Source: Halioglobus sp.
GTDB taxonomy: Bacteria; Pseudomonadota; Gammaproteobacteria; Pseudomonadales; Halieaceae
Direction: 5' to 3'
Assembly (NCBI GenBank): GCA_013214285.1
Contig: JABSPW010000019.1
Span: forward strand, 1 to 34,082
DNA: 34,082 nucleotides
This document shows positions 15,922 to 24,500 of the stretch, one piece after another. The number at the start of each line of letters is the position of its first letter. Position 1 is the stretch's first letter. The notes under the pieces are model-generated. The model ran no database searches and was not told where the DNA came from. It saw only the letters and a program-made list of their open reading frames with translations. Both the position numbers and the translations under genes were made by a program.

Positions 15922-17017
15922 CGGCGCCCCCTTCTTGTACCCACGTGACAACCGCCTGCCGGTCTCCTGTGAAACAACGCACCCCCTGCCGTCTGGACAA
16001 CTGATACGCGTACATGGGGTCGTAATACTCGACCAGCAAACGGCTAATCCAGGTGCGGTGGCCGGACACGTCGCCTACCCGCCACTGCGCGTCGAAGGCA
16101 GCGATCATCATGTCATTGATTTCCTGTTGTCGCTGTGGCCCCAGACGTTTCCGGATCCTGGCCAGGTCGCTTTGCAATTTTTCACAATGACGCACAGGCC
16201 CTTCCTCGCCAAAACGCAAGGTATAGCGACGACCCAGATCCACCACGTAGTCTTGGATCAACACGTCGACACGTTCGTCCAAACTCTGTTCCACAATCAG
16301 CAGGGGTGCGACCGCCATTTTTTTCCGCAGGCAGTCGGGCAAGGACAGGGCCCCGATCAAGCCGCCTTCATCCTCGAGGCAAATCGGTTGACGGCCAGCT
16401 GCCAGCTGCCGCAACAAAGCAATGCTCAGGGCATTCTCAAAATCGATTTGACTGGGCTGAGGCGCGGGCAGCTGACCGAAACTGGATCCCCGGTGATTAG
16501 CCAGGCCCTCCAGGTCGACTGCCCTAGCCAACCTTGCGATGACCCGTGTCTTGCCTGTGCCGGTCTTGCCACTCACCAGGACGAAAGAAGCATCCGCGAC
16601 AGATCGCTCCAGTTCATCAATCAGGAAACGCCGCATCGCTTTGTAACCCCCAACAACGCGAGGGTAACTCACGCCCGCATCGCGCAACCACGCCTGGACT
16701 ATCTCGGAGCGCAGCCCGCCGCGCCAACAATAGAGATAACCACCCGGGTGCTCCCGGACAAAGTCCAGCCAGCGCGCCAGACGCCGTGCCTTTGTGTCAC
16801 CACTGACCAACTGGTGGCCCAATTGAATGGCACTGCGCTGGCCATACGCTTTGTAACAGATACCGACCTGGGCGCGCTCATCATCCGTCATTAACGGCAT
16901 GCTCATCGCCATAGGAAAAGCACCCCGGGCAAACTCTGCAGGTGCACGGATATCGATCAGTGGTGTGTGAGAAAGAAACAGTGCCCGGTAGTCATCAGTA
17001 TCAGCGCAGGCGGTCAT
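15905..17017 (-). CDS. mnmH: tRNA 2-selenouridine synthase MnmH (SelU)
   Basis: MnmH replaces the sulfur of 2-thiouridine at the wobble position of certain tRNAs with selenium, through a geranylated intermediate, using selenophosphate. The 370-residue protein has an N-terminal rhodanese domain with catalytic Cys97 in YCWRGGLRSE, the same position as in E. coli. A P-loop SGKTGTGKT spans 149-157. Its C-terminus overlaps the start of the SelD fusion, so selenophosphate synthesis and its consumer are translationally coupled. It begins eight bases after rdgC. No selA, selB or tRNA-Sec is seen in the window, so selenouridine may be the main use of selenium in this organism. Confidence 0.95.
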   Translation of the reverse strand: MTACADTDDYRALFLSHTPLIDIRAPAEFARGAFPMAMSMPLMTDDERAQVGICYKAYGQRSAIQLGHQLVSGDTKARRLARWLDFVREHPGGYLYCWRGGLRSEIVQAWLRDAGVSYPRVVGGYKAMRRFLIDELERSVADASFVLVSGKTGTGKTRVIARLARAVDLEGLANHRGSSFGQLPAPQPSQIDFENALSIALLRQLAAGRQPICLEDEGGLIGALSLPDCLRKKMAVAPLLIVEQSLDERVDVLIQDYVVDLGRRYTLRFGEEGPVRHCEKLQSDLARIRKRLGPQRQQEINDMMIAAFDAQWRVGDVSGHRTWISRLLVEYYDPMYAYQLSRRQGVRCFTGDRQAVVTWVQEGGAGAEHG

Positions 17018-17025
17018 GACTTCAT

Positions 17026-17931
17026 CTATTTCGATTCACCGCCGAACAAGGTAATGATACGCTCCTGCAGGCTGGTCACTGCATCAGCCATTAGGGCGAA
17101 ATCCGCATCCAATCGCGCGGCTAGGTCTGCCTCTGGAATCTCTGCGTTTTCCTTCATCAGCTCATCCGCGAATTTGAACCTGCGCAGGCAGAGGTCTTCA
17201 GCGAGCACAAACTGCAGGCGGCCATCCCAGTTCAGCGTCAGGCGCGTCACCTGCTTACCGGCATGCATATGCGTTTCCACCTCTTCACTCAACAAATCAA
17301 CGCCACGACACCGCACCACACCGCCTTCTTCACCAGGATCGCGCAACTCGCAGTCCTGCCCCAGTTCAAAATCACTCGGCAGACTGCGGCGCTGCAACCA
17401 GGCGGTCATCACTGTGGCCGGGGCCTTCATCACCTGGGGCAGAAGAACCGGAAAACTACCCACACAATCACGCATTACATTGAGTAGATCTTCACCTCGT
17501 GCGGCACTGACAGCATCGATAAATATCCAGTCTGCCCGTGTATCGATATAGGCGCGAACGTAACTGGAACGGCTGAAAGCCCGCGGCAGACAATCCTGAA
17601 CAATTTCATCTTTCAGACCTAGTCTTTCCTTGCGATACACCTTGCGACCCTGCTCTGCCTCAATTACCGCAACCCTGTCCGCCAGTTGCTCGCTCACCAC
17701 GACCGGCGGCAGCAACTTTTCCTCACGTCTCATGGTCACCAGCAAGCATCCCGCTGCCGCGTGCACCAGTTCTGCACCGTCCTCCCCCAGCGGCGGCACC
17801 CAACCCATCGCCACAGCCTGCGAGCGCGCGCAGGGTTCAAAACTGCGACTGGCAAGCTTCTCGCCCAGTTTCTCTGCTGACAGCGCAAAGGGGCTGGTAA
17901 GCCGGTAAGCCCGCACATTCTTGAACCACAT
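17026..17931 (-). CDS. rdgC: Recombination-associated protein RdgC
   Basis: RdgC is a ring-shaped DNA-binding protein that limits RecA function and is linked to replication fork handling. The 301-residue protein begins MWFKNVRAYRLTSPFALSAE and contains the conserved RSQAVAMGWVPPLG, RREEKLLPPVVV, and the late FKFADEL segment; length matches E. coli (303). The ATG at 17931 was chosen on this homology; longer in-frame starts add unrelated sequence. It heads a compact minus-strand run (rdgC, mnmH, selD fusion) with eight bases to mnmH. A functional relation between RdgC and selenium genes is not known. Confidence 0.95.
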   Translation of the reverse strand: MWFKNVRAYRLTSPFALSAEKLGEKLASRSFEPCARSQAVAMGWVPPLGEDGAELVHAAAGCLLVTMRREEKLLPPVVVSEQLADRVAVIEAEQGRKVYRKERLGLKDEIVQDCLPRAFSRSSYVRAYIDTRADWIFIDAVSAARGEDLLNVMRDCVGSFPVLLPQVMKAPATVMTAWLQRRSLPSDFELGQDCELRDPGEEGGVVRCRGVDLLSEEVETHMHAGKQVTRLTLNWDGRLQFVLAEDLCLRRFKFADELMKENAEIPEADLAARLDADFALMADAVTSLQERIITLFGGESK

Positions 17932-18175
17932 GGCAATACCTGCTCCGCGGAAAAGCCGGAGATTGTACCGCAGCGTTCCCGCAAAGCCACTGTCGCGGCG
18001 CATCTGCCCGTTCCCCGGCATATTGCCCTGGCGGAAACAATAACCGAAGATGCGTACAATATGTTGTTCCGCGGCCGGTCCCACCACGTTGTCAGACCCA
18101 CAGGAAACGGCTTTAATCTCTGTCCCGGAATTACAGGGGCGCCCCGGAAGGAAGCCCCGGCCAGAGGTAAACACT

Positions 18176-19678
18176 ATGTCCGAGCAGGCTCAGACCAAGA
18201 CCAACCCCTGCCGCGCGCGCAGCATGCGCGATGTAGAGCGCTGGGACAAAGAGACGGATGTCGCCGTCATCGGATTTGGCGGCGCCGGCGGCTGCGCGGC
18301 TATCGAGGCGGCGGATGCCGGTGCCAGGGTAACACTTTTCGAATTGGCCAGTGAAGGCGGCGGCTCTACGGCTATGTCCTCCGCAGAAATCTATATGGGA
18401 GGCAGCGGTGGCACCCGAGTGCAGCGCGCCTGTGGTTTTGAAGACAGTACAGAGGATATGTTCACCTATATGATGATGTCTGCCGGACCACAAGCAGACG
18501 AAGCAAAGATCCGTAACTACTGTGAAAATAGCCTCGACCATTTCAACTGGCTGGTGAATCATCTCGGCGTGCCCTTCAAGGATAGCTTCCACAAGGAACG
18601 GGCAATCATGTGCCTGACAGATGACGGGCTGCTGTATACCGGCAGCGAGAAGGCCCACCCTTTTTCCGACCATGCCAAACCGGCACCTCGCGGCCACAAT
18701 CTTTATGTCGAGGGCGACAATGGCGGACCCCTGTTCATGAAAATTGTCAGCGAAAACGTCGACAAACGCGATAATATTACCGTCGAGTACGAGTCTCGTG
18801 CACTGTGCCTGATTATTGATGATAACAATGCCATCGTCGGCCTGGTCGTCCGCCAGAATCAACAAGAATTCACCGTGCGTGCCACCAAGGGGGTGATTCT
18901 CTGTACCGGTGGTTTCATCATGAATGAGGAGATGTTGGCAAAATACGCTCCGAAATTACTCAGTGGCAATAACGCCATCGGCAACCCCGGCGACACGGGC
19001 ACCGGCATCATGATGGGTATGTCCGTCGGAGCCGCTGCCATCAACATGCATGAGGGCTTTATCAGTATCCCCTACTACCCTCCCGCCAGTATCACTGGCG
19101 GCATTGTCGTCAACGACAAGGGACAGCGTTTCATCAATGAGGATGTTTACCATGCTCGACTTGGCCAGGCCGTGTTGAACGAACCCGGCGACCGCTTCTA
19201 TTTCATCCTCACCGTGAACCAATATGGCGACTACGAAACGATGAATTTTATGGGCGCCGAGGTCGCCGGAACCGGCGAGTCGGTGGCAGAATTGGAGGAA
19301 GAACTGGGCTTGCGGCAAGGTACCTTGCAAAACACCGTGGCTATTTACAACGAGGACGTGGCCCATGGCGAGGACACCCAGTTCCACAAGAGCGCCGAGT
19401 GGCTGCAGACACTGGAGCCGCCCCTGGTAGCATTGGATATCACGCCTGGGCGGGGCGTCTTCATTCCCATGTTCACTCTGGGTGGCCTGGATACACTGCC
19501 GACGGGAGAGGTCCTCACGGCCCAGCGCGATATCATACCGGGGTTATACGCGGCGGGCCGCACCGCCTGCGGTATCGTGCGCCGAGCTGACGGTTATTCC
19601 AGCGGCATGTCGGTCGGCGATGCCACGTTTTCCGGCCGGCTCGCAGGTCGACAGGCAGTCGCCAGGACGAATCTATGA
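18176..19678 (+). CDS. FAD-dependent oxidoreductase of the fumarate reductase / 3-ketosteroid dehydrogenase type
   Basis: A 500-residue flavoprotein. The N-terminal Rossmann motif VAVIGFGGAGGCAAIEAADAG with the downstream acidic VTLFE binds FAD. GGGSTAMSSAEIYMGGSG follows, and the C-terminal part has GLYAAGRTACGI and SSGMSVGDATFSGRLAG, typical of the FAD_binding_2 family. Relatives reduce or dehydrogenate fumarate-like acids, steroids or similar compounds; the substrate is not readable. There is no Tat or Sec signal, so it is cytoplasmic. AGAGGT sits seven bases before the ATG at 18176. Its stop overlaps the start of a glyoxalase-like gene by four bases (ATGA), so the two products probably act in one pathway. 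It is divergent from rdgC. Confidence 0.85.
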   Translation: MSEQAQTKTNPCRARSMRDVERWDKETDVAVIGFGGAGGCAAIEAADAGARVTLFELASEGGGSTAMSSAEIYMGGSGGTRVQRACGFEDSTEDMFTYMMMSAGPQADEAKIRNYCENSLDHFNWLVNHLGVPFKDSFHKERAIMCLTDDGLLYTGSEKAHPFSDHAKPAPRGHNLYVEGDNGGPLFMKIVSENVDKRDNITVEYESRALCLIIDDNNAIVGLVVRQNQQEFTVRATKGVILCTGGFIMNEEMLAKYAPKLLSGNNAIGNPGDTGTGIMMGMSVGAAAINMHEGFISIPYYPPASITGGIVVNDKGQRFINEDVYHARLGQAVLNEPGDRFYFILTVNQYGDYETMNFMGAEVAGTGESVAELEEELGLRQGTLQNTVAIYNEDVAHGEDTQFHKSAEWLQTLEPPLVALDITPGRGVFIPMFTLGGLDTLPTGEVLTAQRDIIPGLYAAGRTACGIVRRADGYSSGMSVGDATFSGRLAGRQAVARTNL

Positions 19679-20115
19679 AATTCCTGCACACCATGGTGCG
19701 CGCCAGGGATCTGAATGAAACTCTGGACTTTTACTGTCACACGCTGGGTCTGATCGAAGTCCGGCGCCACGAGAGCGAGGCAGGCAGGTTTACCCTGGTT
19801 TTTCTCGCCGCACCCGATGACGTAAACGCGGCCAAGGCAGACCAGAGCCCACTGATAGAAATCACTTGGAACTGGGATCCTGAAGACTACGACGGCGGGC
19901 GCAACTTCGGTCATCTTGCCTATCGCGTCGACAACATCTACGCCCTGTGCCAACGACTGATGGACAACGGCGTGGAGATCAACCGTCCGCCTCGTGACGG
20001 TTACATGGCCTTCGTGCGCTCCCCGGACGGCATCTCCATCGAGCTATTACAGTCGGGGGATGCACTCCCACCCCAGGAGCCCTGGGCGTCCATGGAGAAT
20101 ACGGGAACCTGGTAG
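19675..20115 (+). CDS. Glyoxalase I-like VOC-family protein
   Basis: A 146-residue vicinal-oxygen-chelate protein most like GloA (lactoylglutathione lyase). Candidate metal ligands are all in place: His5 in FLHTMVR, Glu62 in IEITWNW, His80 in FGHLAYRV and Glu123 in SIELLQ. The N-terminal pattern HTMVRARDL...DFYCHTLGL is typical. It may detoxify methylglyoxal as its glutathione adduct. The four-base overlap with the upstream flavoprotein suggests instead a dedicated role on a product of that enzyme. It is convergent with the amidotransferase gene at 20159. Confidence 0.88.
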   Translation: MKFLHTMVRARDLNETLDFYCHTLGLIEVRRHESEAGRFTLVFLAAPDDVNAAKADQSPLIEITWNWDPEDYDGGRNFGHLAYRVDNIYALCQRLMDNGVEINRPPRDGYMAFVRSPDGISIELLQSGDALPPQEPWASMENTGTW

Positions 20116-20158
20116 GCGGTCGCTGGAGGAGCAAGTGGAGGCGACGCCAGGTCGGCCA

Positions 20159-20878
20159 TTATTTTCTTCGGCAAGGCGCCTGCCGCAGGAAGTTAATGAT
20201 CCACGCAGCCACGCGCTGGCCCTGGTGGGTTCCGCGTAACGATGCTAAGCCCGCACGATAGGCCGCGTCTCCAATACGATCTCGTCTGAAGACCATAATT
20301 TCGCGGGCATATTCAGGTGTAAATTCCGGGTGACCCTGAAAGGTAAGAATGTGATCGTCGACCTGGCACACAGCAGTCTCACAGAATTCACTGCCCGCGA
20401 GGACACTGGCACCATCCGCCGCACGCACAACCTGGTCCTGGTGGCTCACCAGTATGCGGAGACCCCCTGGCACACCGTCATGCCAATAAGGTAGGCGCAC
20501 GAAATGGTGTGTGTGGAGACCGACACCCCAGCCCTTTGCCGACCTTTCAACCCTGCCACCGAGGGCCTGAGCCACCAACTGATGTCCAAAGCAGATACCT
20601 ACCAGCTTCTTGCGCTGAATATGCAGCTCTAGAACAAAATCCTGCAGATCAGCGATCCACGGCTCGGCATCGTAGACACTGGACTTACTGCCTGTCACCA
20701 GGTAAGCATCCGCGTCCTGAACCGCTGACGGATACTGACCCTGTTGCACATCGTAGACGTCAAATGTCAGCTCGGCATCCAGCTGTGACAGCAGGGCGAT
20801 AAACATGTCCGGATACTCACCAAAGCGCGGCACCCACTCTGGCCTCACCGCGTCCGCTTTCAGGATAGCCAATCTCAT
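20159..20878 (-). CDS. Class I glutamine amidotransferase-like protein (GMP synthase-like)
   Basis: A 239-residue stand-alone amidotransferase domain. The catalytic triad is visible: Cys96 in VGICFGHQL, His183 and Glu185 in QGHPEF. The segment AYLVTGSKSSVYD (58-70) is typical of the GMP-synthase-like group, including proteins that hydrolyse gamma-glutamyl compounds. There is no ATP-pyrophosphatase domain, so it is not GMP synthase. The ATG at 20878 gives the usual N-terminus MRLAILKAD. The substrate is unknown. It is divergent from the cytochrome gene at 20999 with a 120-base gap. Confidence 0.85.
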   Translation of the reverse strand: MRLAILKADAVRPEWVPRFGEYPDMFIALLSQLDAELTFDVYDVQQGQYPSAVQDADAYLVTGSKSSVYDAEPWIADLQDFVLELHIQRKKLVGICFGHQLVAQALGGRVERSAKGWGVGLHTHHFVRLPYWHDGVPGGLRILVSHQDQVVRAADGASVLAGSEFCETAVCQVDDHILTFQGHPEFTPEYAREIMVFRRDRIGDAAYRAGLASLRGTHQGQRVAAWIINFLRQAPCRRK

Positions 20879-20998
20879 CCGCCGTGCGCCCAATGCAGCA
20901 TGTCACGCGCCCTATGATAGAAAGCAAGCGGAACACTGTCCATACGCCGACGCTGCTGGTAGTGTGCGACGGATACACAGCGACAATGTCACCAACTC

Positions 20999-23269
20999 AT
21001 GCAGCGGGCTCTACTACTCACCTTGTTACTTTACAGCGCCGGCGTCTGCGGGCTCACCGGTTCCGACGCCTGCCGCGACTGCCATGCGCAAGAGTACGCC
21101 CTGTGGCGCGGTTCCGATCACGACCTTGCCATGCAACTCCCCGCGCCCGATACCGTGCTGGGTGATTTCGACGACAGCACTTTTACCTACCACGGTGTCA
21201 CCACCCGTTTTTACCGCGAAGGTGACAAGTACATGGTCACGACGGATGGCGAAGATGGCGAACTACACAACTTCGAAGTCCAGTACGTCTTTGGTCATTA
21301 TCCCCTACAGCAGTATCTACTGCCCCTTTCCGGGGGCAGACTGCAGGCGCTCAGTGTCGCCTGGGACTCGCGCACCGCCGCAGAAGGGGGGCAGCGCTGG
21401 TACCACCTGTATCCGCAGGAGGTCGTCGATTACACCGACCCGCTGCACTGGACCGGGCCGTACCAGAATTGGAATACGCGCTGCGCCGAATGCCACAGTA
21501 CCGACGTACACAAAAATTATAATGCCGAATCCCGGTCATTCAACACCCACTTCGAAGAGGTCAATGTCGGTTGCGAGGCCTGTCACGGTCCCGGCGAGGA
21601 GCATCTGGTGCTGGTCGCAGCCGGCAACGTGGACACGGCTCCCAACGGTGGTTTTCCCGTGACACAAGCACAAAGCGGACTATGGGCTTTCCCCGAGGGC
21701 GGGCATATCGCCAGGCGAAGCGAAGCGCTTGCGTCTAACGCCCAGATCGACAGCTGCGCGCGCTGCCACGCGCGCAGGGGCACGCTGGGCGACTATCACT
21801 ACGGTGCAAATCTGCTCGATACCCATCGCCTGTCGATGCCACAGTGGCCCCTGTACTACCACGATGGTCAGATCCGTGACGAGGTCTATGTGCACGGATC
21901 CTTCATACAGAGCAAGATGCATCAGGCGGGTGTCGTGTGTAGTAACTGTCATGAACCGCACAGTCTGGCGTTGCGTGCACCGGACAATGGTGTCTGCACC
22001 CAGTGCCATCTGCCCTCTCGCTACGACAGCGCAGACCACCATCACCACGACAAAAGTTCTACAGGTGCAGTGTGCGCCAATTGTCACATGCCCGAAACCG
22101 TCTACATGGGAGTGGATCCAAGAAGGGATCACAGTATGCGCGTTCCACGGCCAGACCTGAGTCTCGTACTGGGGACACCAAACGCCTGCAATCAGTGCCA
22201 TCAGGACAAGACGCCACAGTGGGCACTTCACGCGCTGCGCGAATGGGGCGTGCAGTTCCGCGACACGGGTAGACATCCAGCACGCGCCTTCGCACTGGCA
22301 GACCAGGGTGACAATCGCGTGGCGCCACAACTGGCGAACATTGCCGCAGATACCAACGTCGCACCGGTATGGCGTGCCAATGCGATGGAAGCTCTGGGGC
22401 GCATAGGCGGTCGCGTCGCATTGCAAACAGCGGCGCAGCTACTGTATGACGATGACCCGCTGTTGCGCGCCAGCACCGTGCGTGCTCTGGAGTTCCTGCC
22501 ACCTCACCAGCGATTGCAGTTGCTGCAGGCCCTATTCAACGATGACATCAAAACCGTAAGAATGGAAATCGCCGCTGCCCTGGCGGAGGTACCGCTCAAT
22601 CAGCTTCCGTCAGCGCAGGCGGCAGCTCTAGAAGCGCTATTTGAAGAGTATGTCAGAACACTGGAGCTTGATGCCGATATGCCGGGGGTACAGTTACAAC
22701 TGGGCATTTACTATCTTAACCGGGATGATGCAGAGAGTGCACAACAGTCGTATCGCGAAGCCCTGCGCATTAATCCGCAATTTATTCCCGCCTATCTCAA
22801 CCTCGCCGACCTGTTGCGGGCACAGGGCAAAGATGTCGACGCCCACCAGGTTCTGCAGGCGGCATTGGCGATCGATTCGGGAAATGGTCCCGTGCTGCAT
22901 GCTCTGGGCCTACTGGAGACCCGACGCGGCAAGCCGGCTCGAGCCCTTGATTATTTCAAACAGGCAGCAGAGCTTGAAAGCGCGAGCACACGGCATCGTT
23001 TTGTCTACGCTATTGCTTTGCACGACCTGGGCAAGCCGACACAGGCGATCGCACAGTTAGAGCAATTACTGCGCATCACACCTAGGAACGAGGATGTTCT
23101 GCTGGCACTTAGCAACTATCACGCGGAGCTTGGACAGAGCGAACAGGCGCGGATCTATGCTCGATCACTGCTGGAATTATCACCAGGGAATCGTGCCTAC
23201 CAGACGCTGAATCAGAACCTGACACGAGGTAATACAGCGCCGCCGTATCTGGCGCGTCCACCTGAGTAG
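20999..23269 (+). CDS. Octaheme cytochrome c with HEAT-like and TPR repeats, periplasmic
   Basis: A 756-residue secreted protein. A signal peptide covers about residues 1-18. Eight CxxCH heme sites begin at residues 25, 162, 192, 253, 314, 333, 359 and 397. From about 410 to 545 there are HEAT-like helical repeats (for example DPLLRASTVRALEFLP), and from about 560 to 745 tetratricopeptide repeats (for example DAESAQQSYREALRINPQFIPAYLNLADLL). The heme region resembles multiheme cytochromes of the cytochrome c554 / nitrite-reductase-like group. The repeats probably hold partner proteins. A His-rich stretch lies at about 347-350. The electron donor and acceptor are unknown, and no maturation genes are nearby. 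It is convergent with yceI. Confidence 0.88.
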   Translation: MQRALLLTLLLYSAGVCGLTGSDACRDCHAQEYALWRGSDHDLAMQLPAPDTVLGDFDDSTFTYHGVTTRFYREGDKYMVTTDGEDGELHNFEVQYVFGHYPLQQYLLPLSGGRLQALSVAWDSRTAAEGGQRWYHLYPQEVVDYTDPLHWTGPYQNWNTRCAECHSTDVHKNYNAESRSFNTHFEEVNVGCEACHGPGEEHLVLVAAGNVDTAPNGGFPVTQAQSGLWAFPEGGHIARRSEALASNAQIDSCARCHARRGTLGDYHYGANLLDTHRLSMPQWPLYYHDGQIRDEVYVHGSFIQSKMHQAGVVCSNCHEPHSLALRAPDNGVCTQCHLPSRYDSADHHHHDKSSTGAVCANCHMPETVYMGVDPRRDHSMRVPRPDLSLVLGTPNACNQCHQDKTPQWALHALREWGVQFRDTGRHPARAFALADQGDNRVAPQLANIAADTNVAPVWRANAMEALGRIGGRVALQTAAQLLYDDDPLLRASTVRALEFLPPHQRLQLLQALFNDDIKTVRMEIAAALAEVPLNQLPSAQAAALEALFEEYVRTLELDADMPGVQLQLGIYYLNRDDAESAQQSYREALRINPQFIPAYLNLADLLRAQGKDVDAHQVLQAALAIDSGNGPVLHALGLLETRRGKPARALDYFKQAAELESASTRHRFVYAIALHDLGKPTQAIAQLEQLLRITPRNEDVLLALSNYHAELGQSEQARIYARSLLELSPGNRAYQTLNQNLTRGNTAPPYLARPPE

Positions 23270-23286
23270 GCGCAGTAACGCTTGGG

Positions 23287-23883
23287 CTAGTTCATCCGCA
23301 CAAAGTGCAGCTGCACCGTTACCGGGACAACGCGACTGATGGCTTGCAGACCCGCTATATTTCTGAGTACCTCGATGCCTTTTTCGAGATCGAAGTCGGC
23401 GGCATTCACCAGCAACGGATGCGTGGTAGTAACGACAAGGTCACCGTTATCCCCCACTACCGCCGATACCGAGGCGCTCAATACCTTTTCGCGACCATGC
23501 ATCGAAAGGGTGAGCGGCACATCGAGTTGCCGAACTAGACTGTCATTGGGCACAGCCAAGAGCAACGGATCGATTTTCGCCGTGACCGTCGCCACCGGAA
23601 ACTGCACCGTCTCAAACAATAATTCACGCATGCGCTCGTTGCGAATGTCAATCAGGGTTTCCACGCTAGTCAAGTGCAGGATCAGCTGCACTTGACCGTC
23701 GTTATCGATAGAGCCCTCCACGGTTCGGATACGGTTCGTCTCTCCGACGCTGTTATTTTTGATGGAGATGAAATTAACGACGGACCGATGGGTGTCAAGT
23801 GTCCAGTCCGCCCAGGCGGCGCCCAGAGGTGACATCAGGCAGAGTGCCAAAAGAATCGAAACACATCTGTTTTGGATATTCAT
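23287..23883 (-). CDS. YceI-family periplasmic protein
   Basis: A 198-residue secreted protein. The signal peptide ends near residue 25 (GAAWA before DWTL). The rest has the lipocalin-like YceI pattern: WTLDTHRSVVNFISIK at the start, IDIRNERMRELLFET in the middle and PLTLSMHG. Relatives bind isoprenoids such as polyprenols or ubiquinone-like lipids in the periplasm. It is tail to tail with the multiheme cytochrome, 17 bases apart, so the shared location is not an operon. The ligand is unknown. Confidence 0.9.
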   Translation of the reverse strand: MNIQNRCVSILLALCLMSPLGAAWADWTLDTHRSVVNFISIKNNSVGETNRIRTVEGSIDNDGQVQLILHLTSVETLIDIRNERMRELLFETVQFPVATVTAKIDPLLLAVPNDSLVRQLDVPLTLSMHGREKVLSASVSAVVGDNGDLVVTTTHPLLVNAADFDLEKGIEVLRNIAGLQAISRVVPVTVQLHFVRMN

Positions 23884-24015
23884 ATTTTTTCGCTCGCGCC
23901 AGACAGGTTCACGAATTTACCATGGCTGGGGTACTGTGCTGAAGAAAACCGCTACCAGTCTCACCGCAGCAAAACCCAGATTTTACCGGGATGCAGCCCA
24001 AGGTTATCAAGACAC

Positions 24016-24447
24016 TCATTCCGTATTCTCGGGAATCGTAAGCTGACTGCCGACTCTACCGATATAGAATATAACCAATTTGACCGGTGTATCCCCGTTA
24101 TTCACTCCATTGTGCAGGACGTTAATCGCTTCAGCAGCAGCTTCGCCCGCTTTCAAATGTTTAATCTCACCATCCTTAAAGTGCACTTCCAACTCACCTT
24201 CCATGACATAGCCCACAGAGGGCACCGGATGCTGGTGCCAACCGGTTTCGCCTCCCGGTGCCATTTCGATCACGACGCCGGACAGCTCCGCCTCTCCCAC
24301 AGGATAGCTGATGGGCTGACCGATCCAGGTCTGCTGCACATTGAGAATGGGCGTGGCCTTGATGACCTCGGATGATTCAAGCGCCCGCACAGGATGCCCC
24401 GAGGGGGTAACCGTGACCATTAAAAGCAAGAGCAGCAATGTCTTCAA
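24016..24447 (-). CDS. Secreted cupin-domain protein
   Basis: A 143-residue protein with a signal peptide (hydrophobic Leu-rich run, probable end near residue 22) and one cupin barrel. Metal-binding motif 1 is GWHQHPVPSVGYVMEGELEV, with two His, and motif 2 includes AINVLHNGVNNG. The start is a TTG at 24447 with AGAGG six bases upstream; the first ATG would remove part of the signal peptide. Its enzymatic or binding role cannot be told. It is followed by yceI and preceded by alkB on the same strand, with gaps of 132 and 53 bases. Confidence 0.85.
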   Translation of the reverse strand: MKTLLLLLLMVTVTPSGHPVRALESSEVIKATPILNVQQTWIGQPISYPVGEAELSGVVIEMAPGGETGWHQHPVPSVGYVMEGELEVHFKDGEIKHLKAGEAAAEAINVLHNGVNNGDTPVKLVIFYIGRVGSQLTIPENTE

Positions 24448-24500
24448 TTCTGACCTCTCGGTGGTGTTATGGACGTATCGCCTTCAGGCAAACCCGCAAG

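Noticed and set aside
15911..16894. Long open frame (327 codons) antisense to mnmH
   Set aside because: It has no family features and lies entirely over mnmH, whose rhodanese and P-loop motifs are clear.
20116..20158. Hairpin-like repeat between glyoxalase and amidotransferase genes
   Set aside because: The stem (GGCGGTCGC with GCGACGCC) needs a bulge and a long loop, and no T tract follows directly.
20805..21662. Long plus-strand frame overlapping the cytochrome start
   Set aside because: It is low-complexity in Pro/Thr/Arg, and the overlapping frame has a signal peptide and CxxCH motifs.
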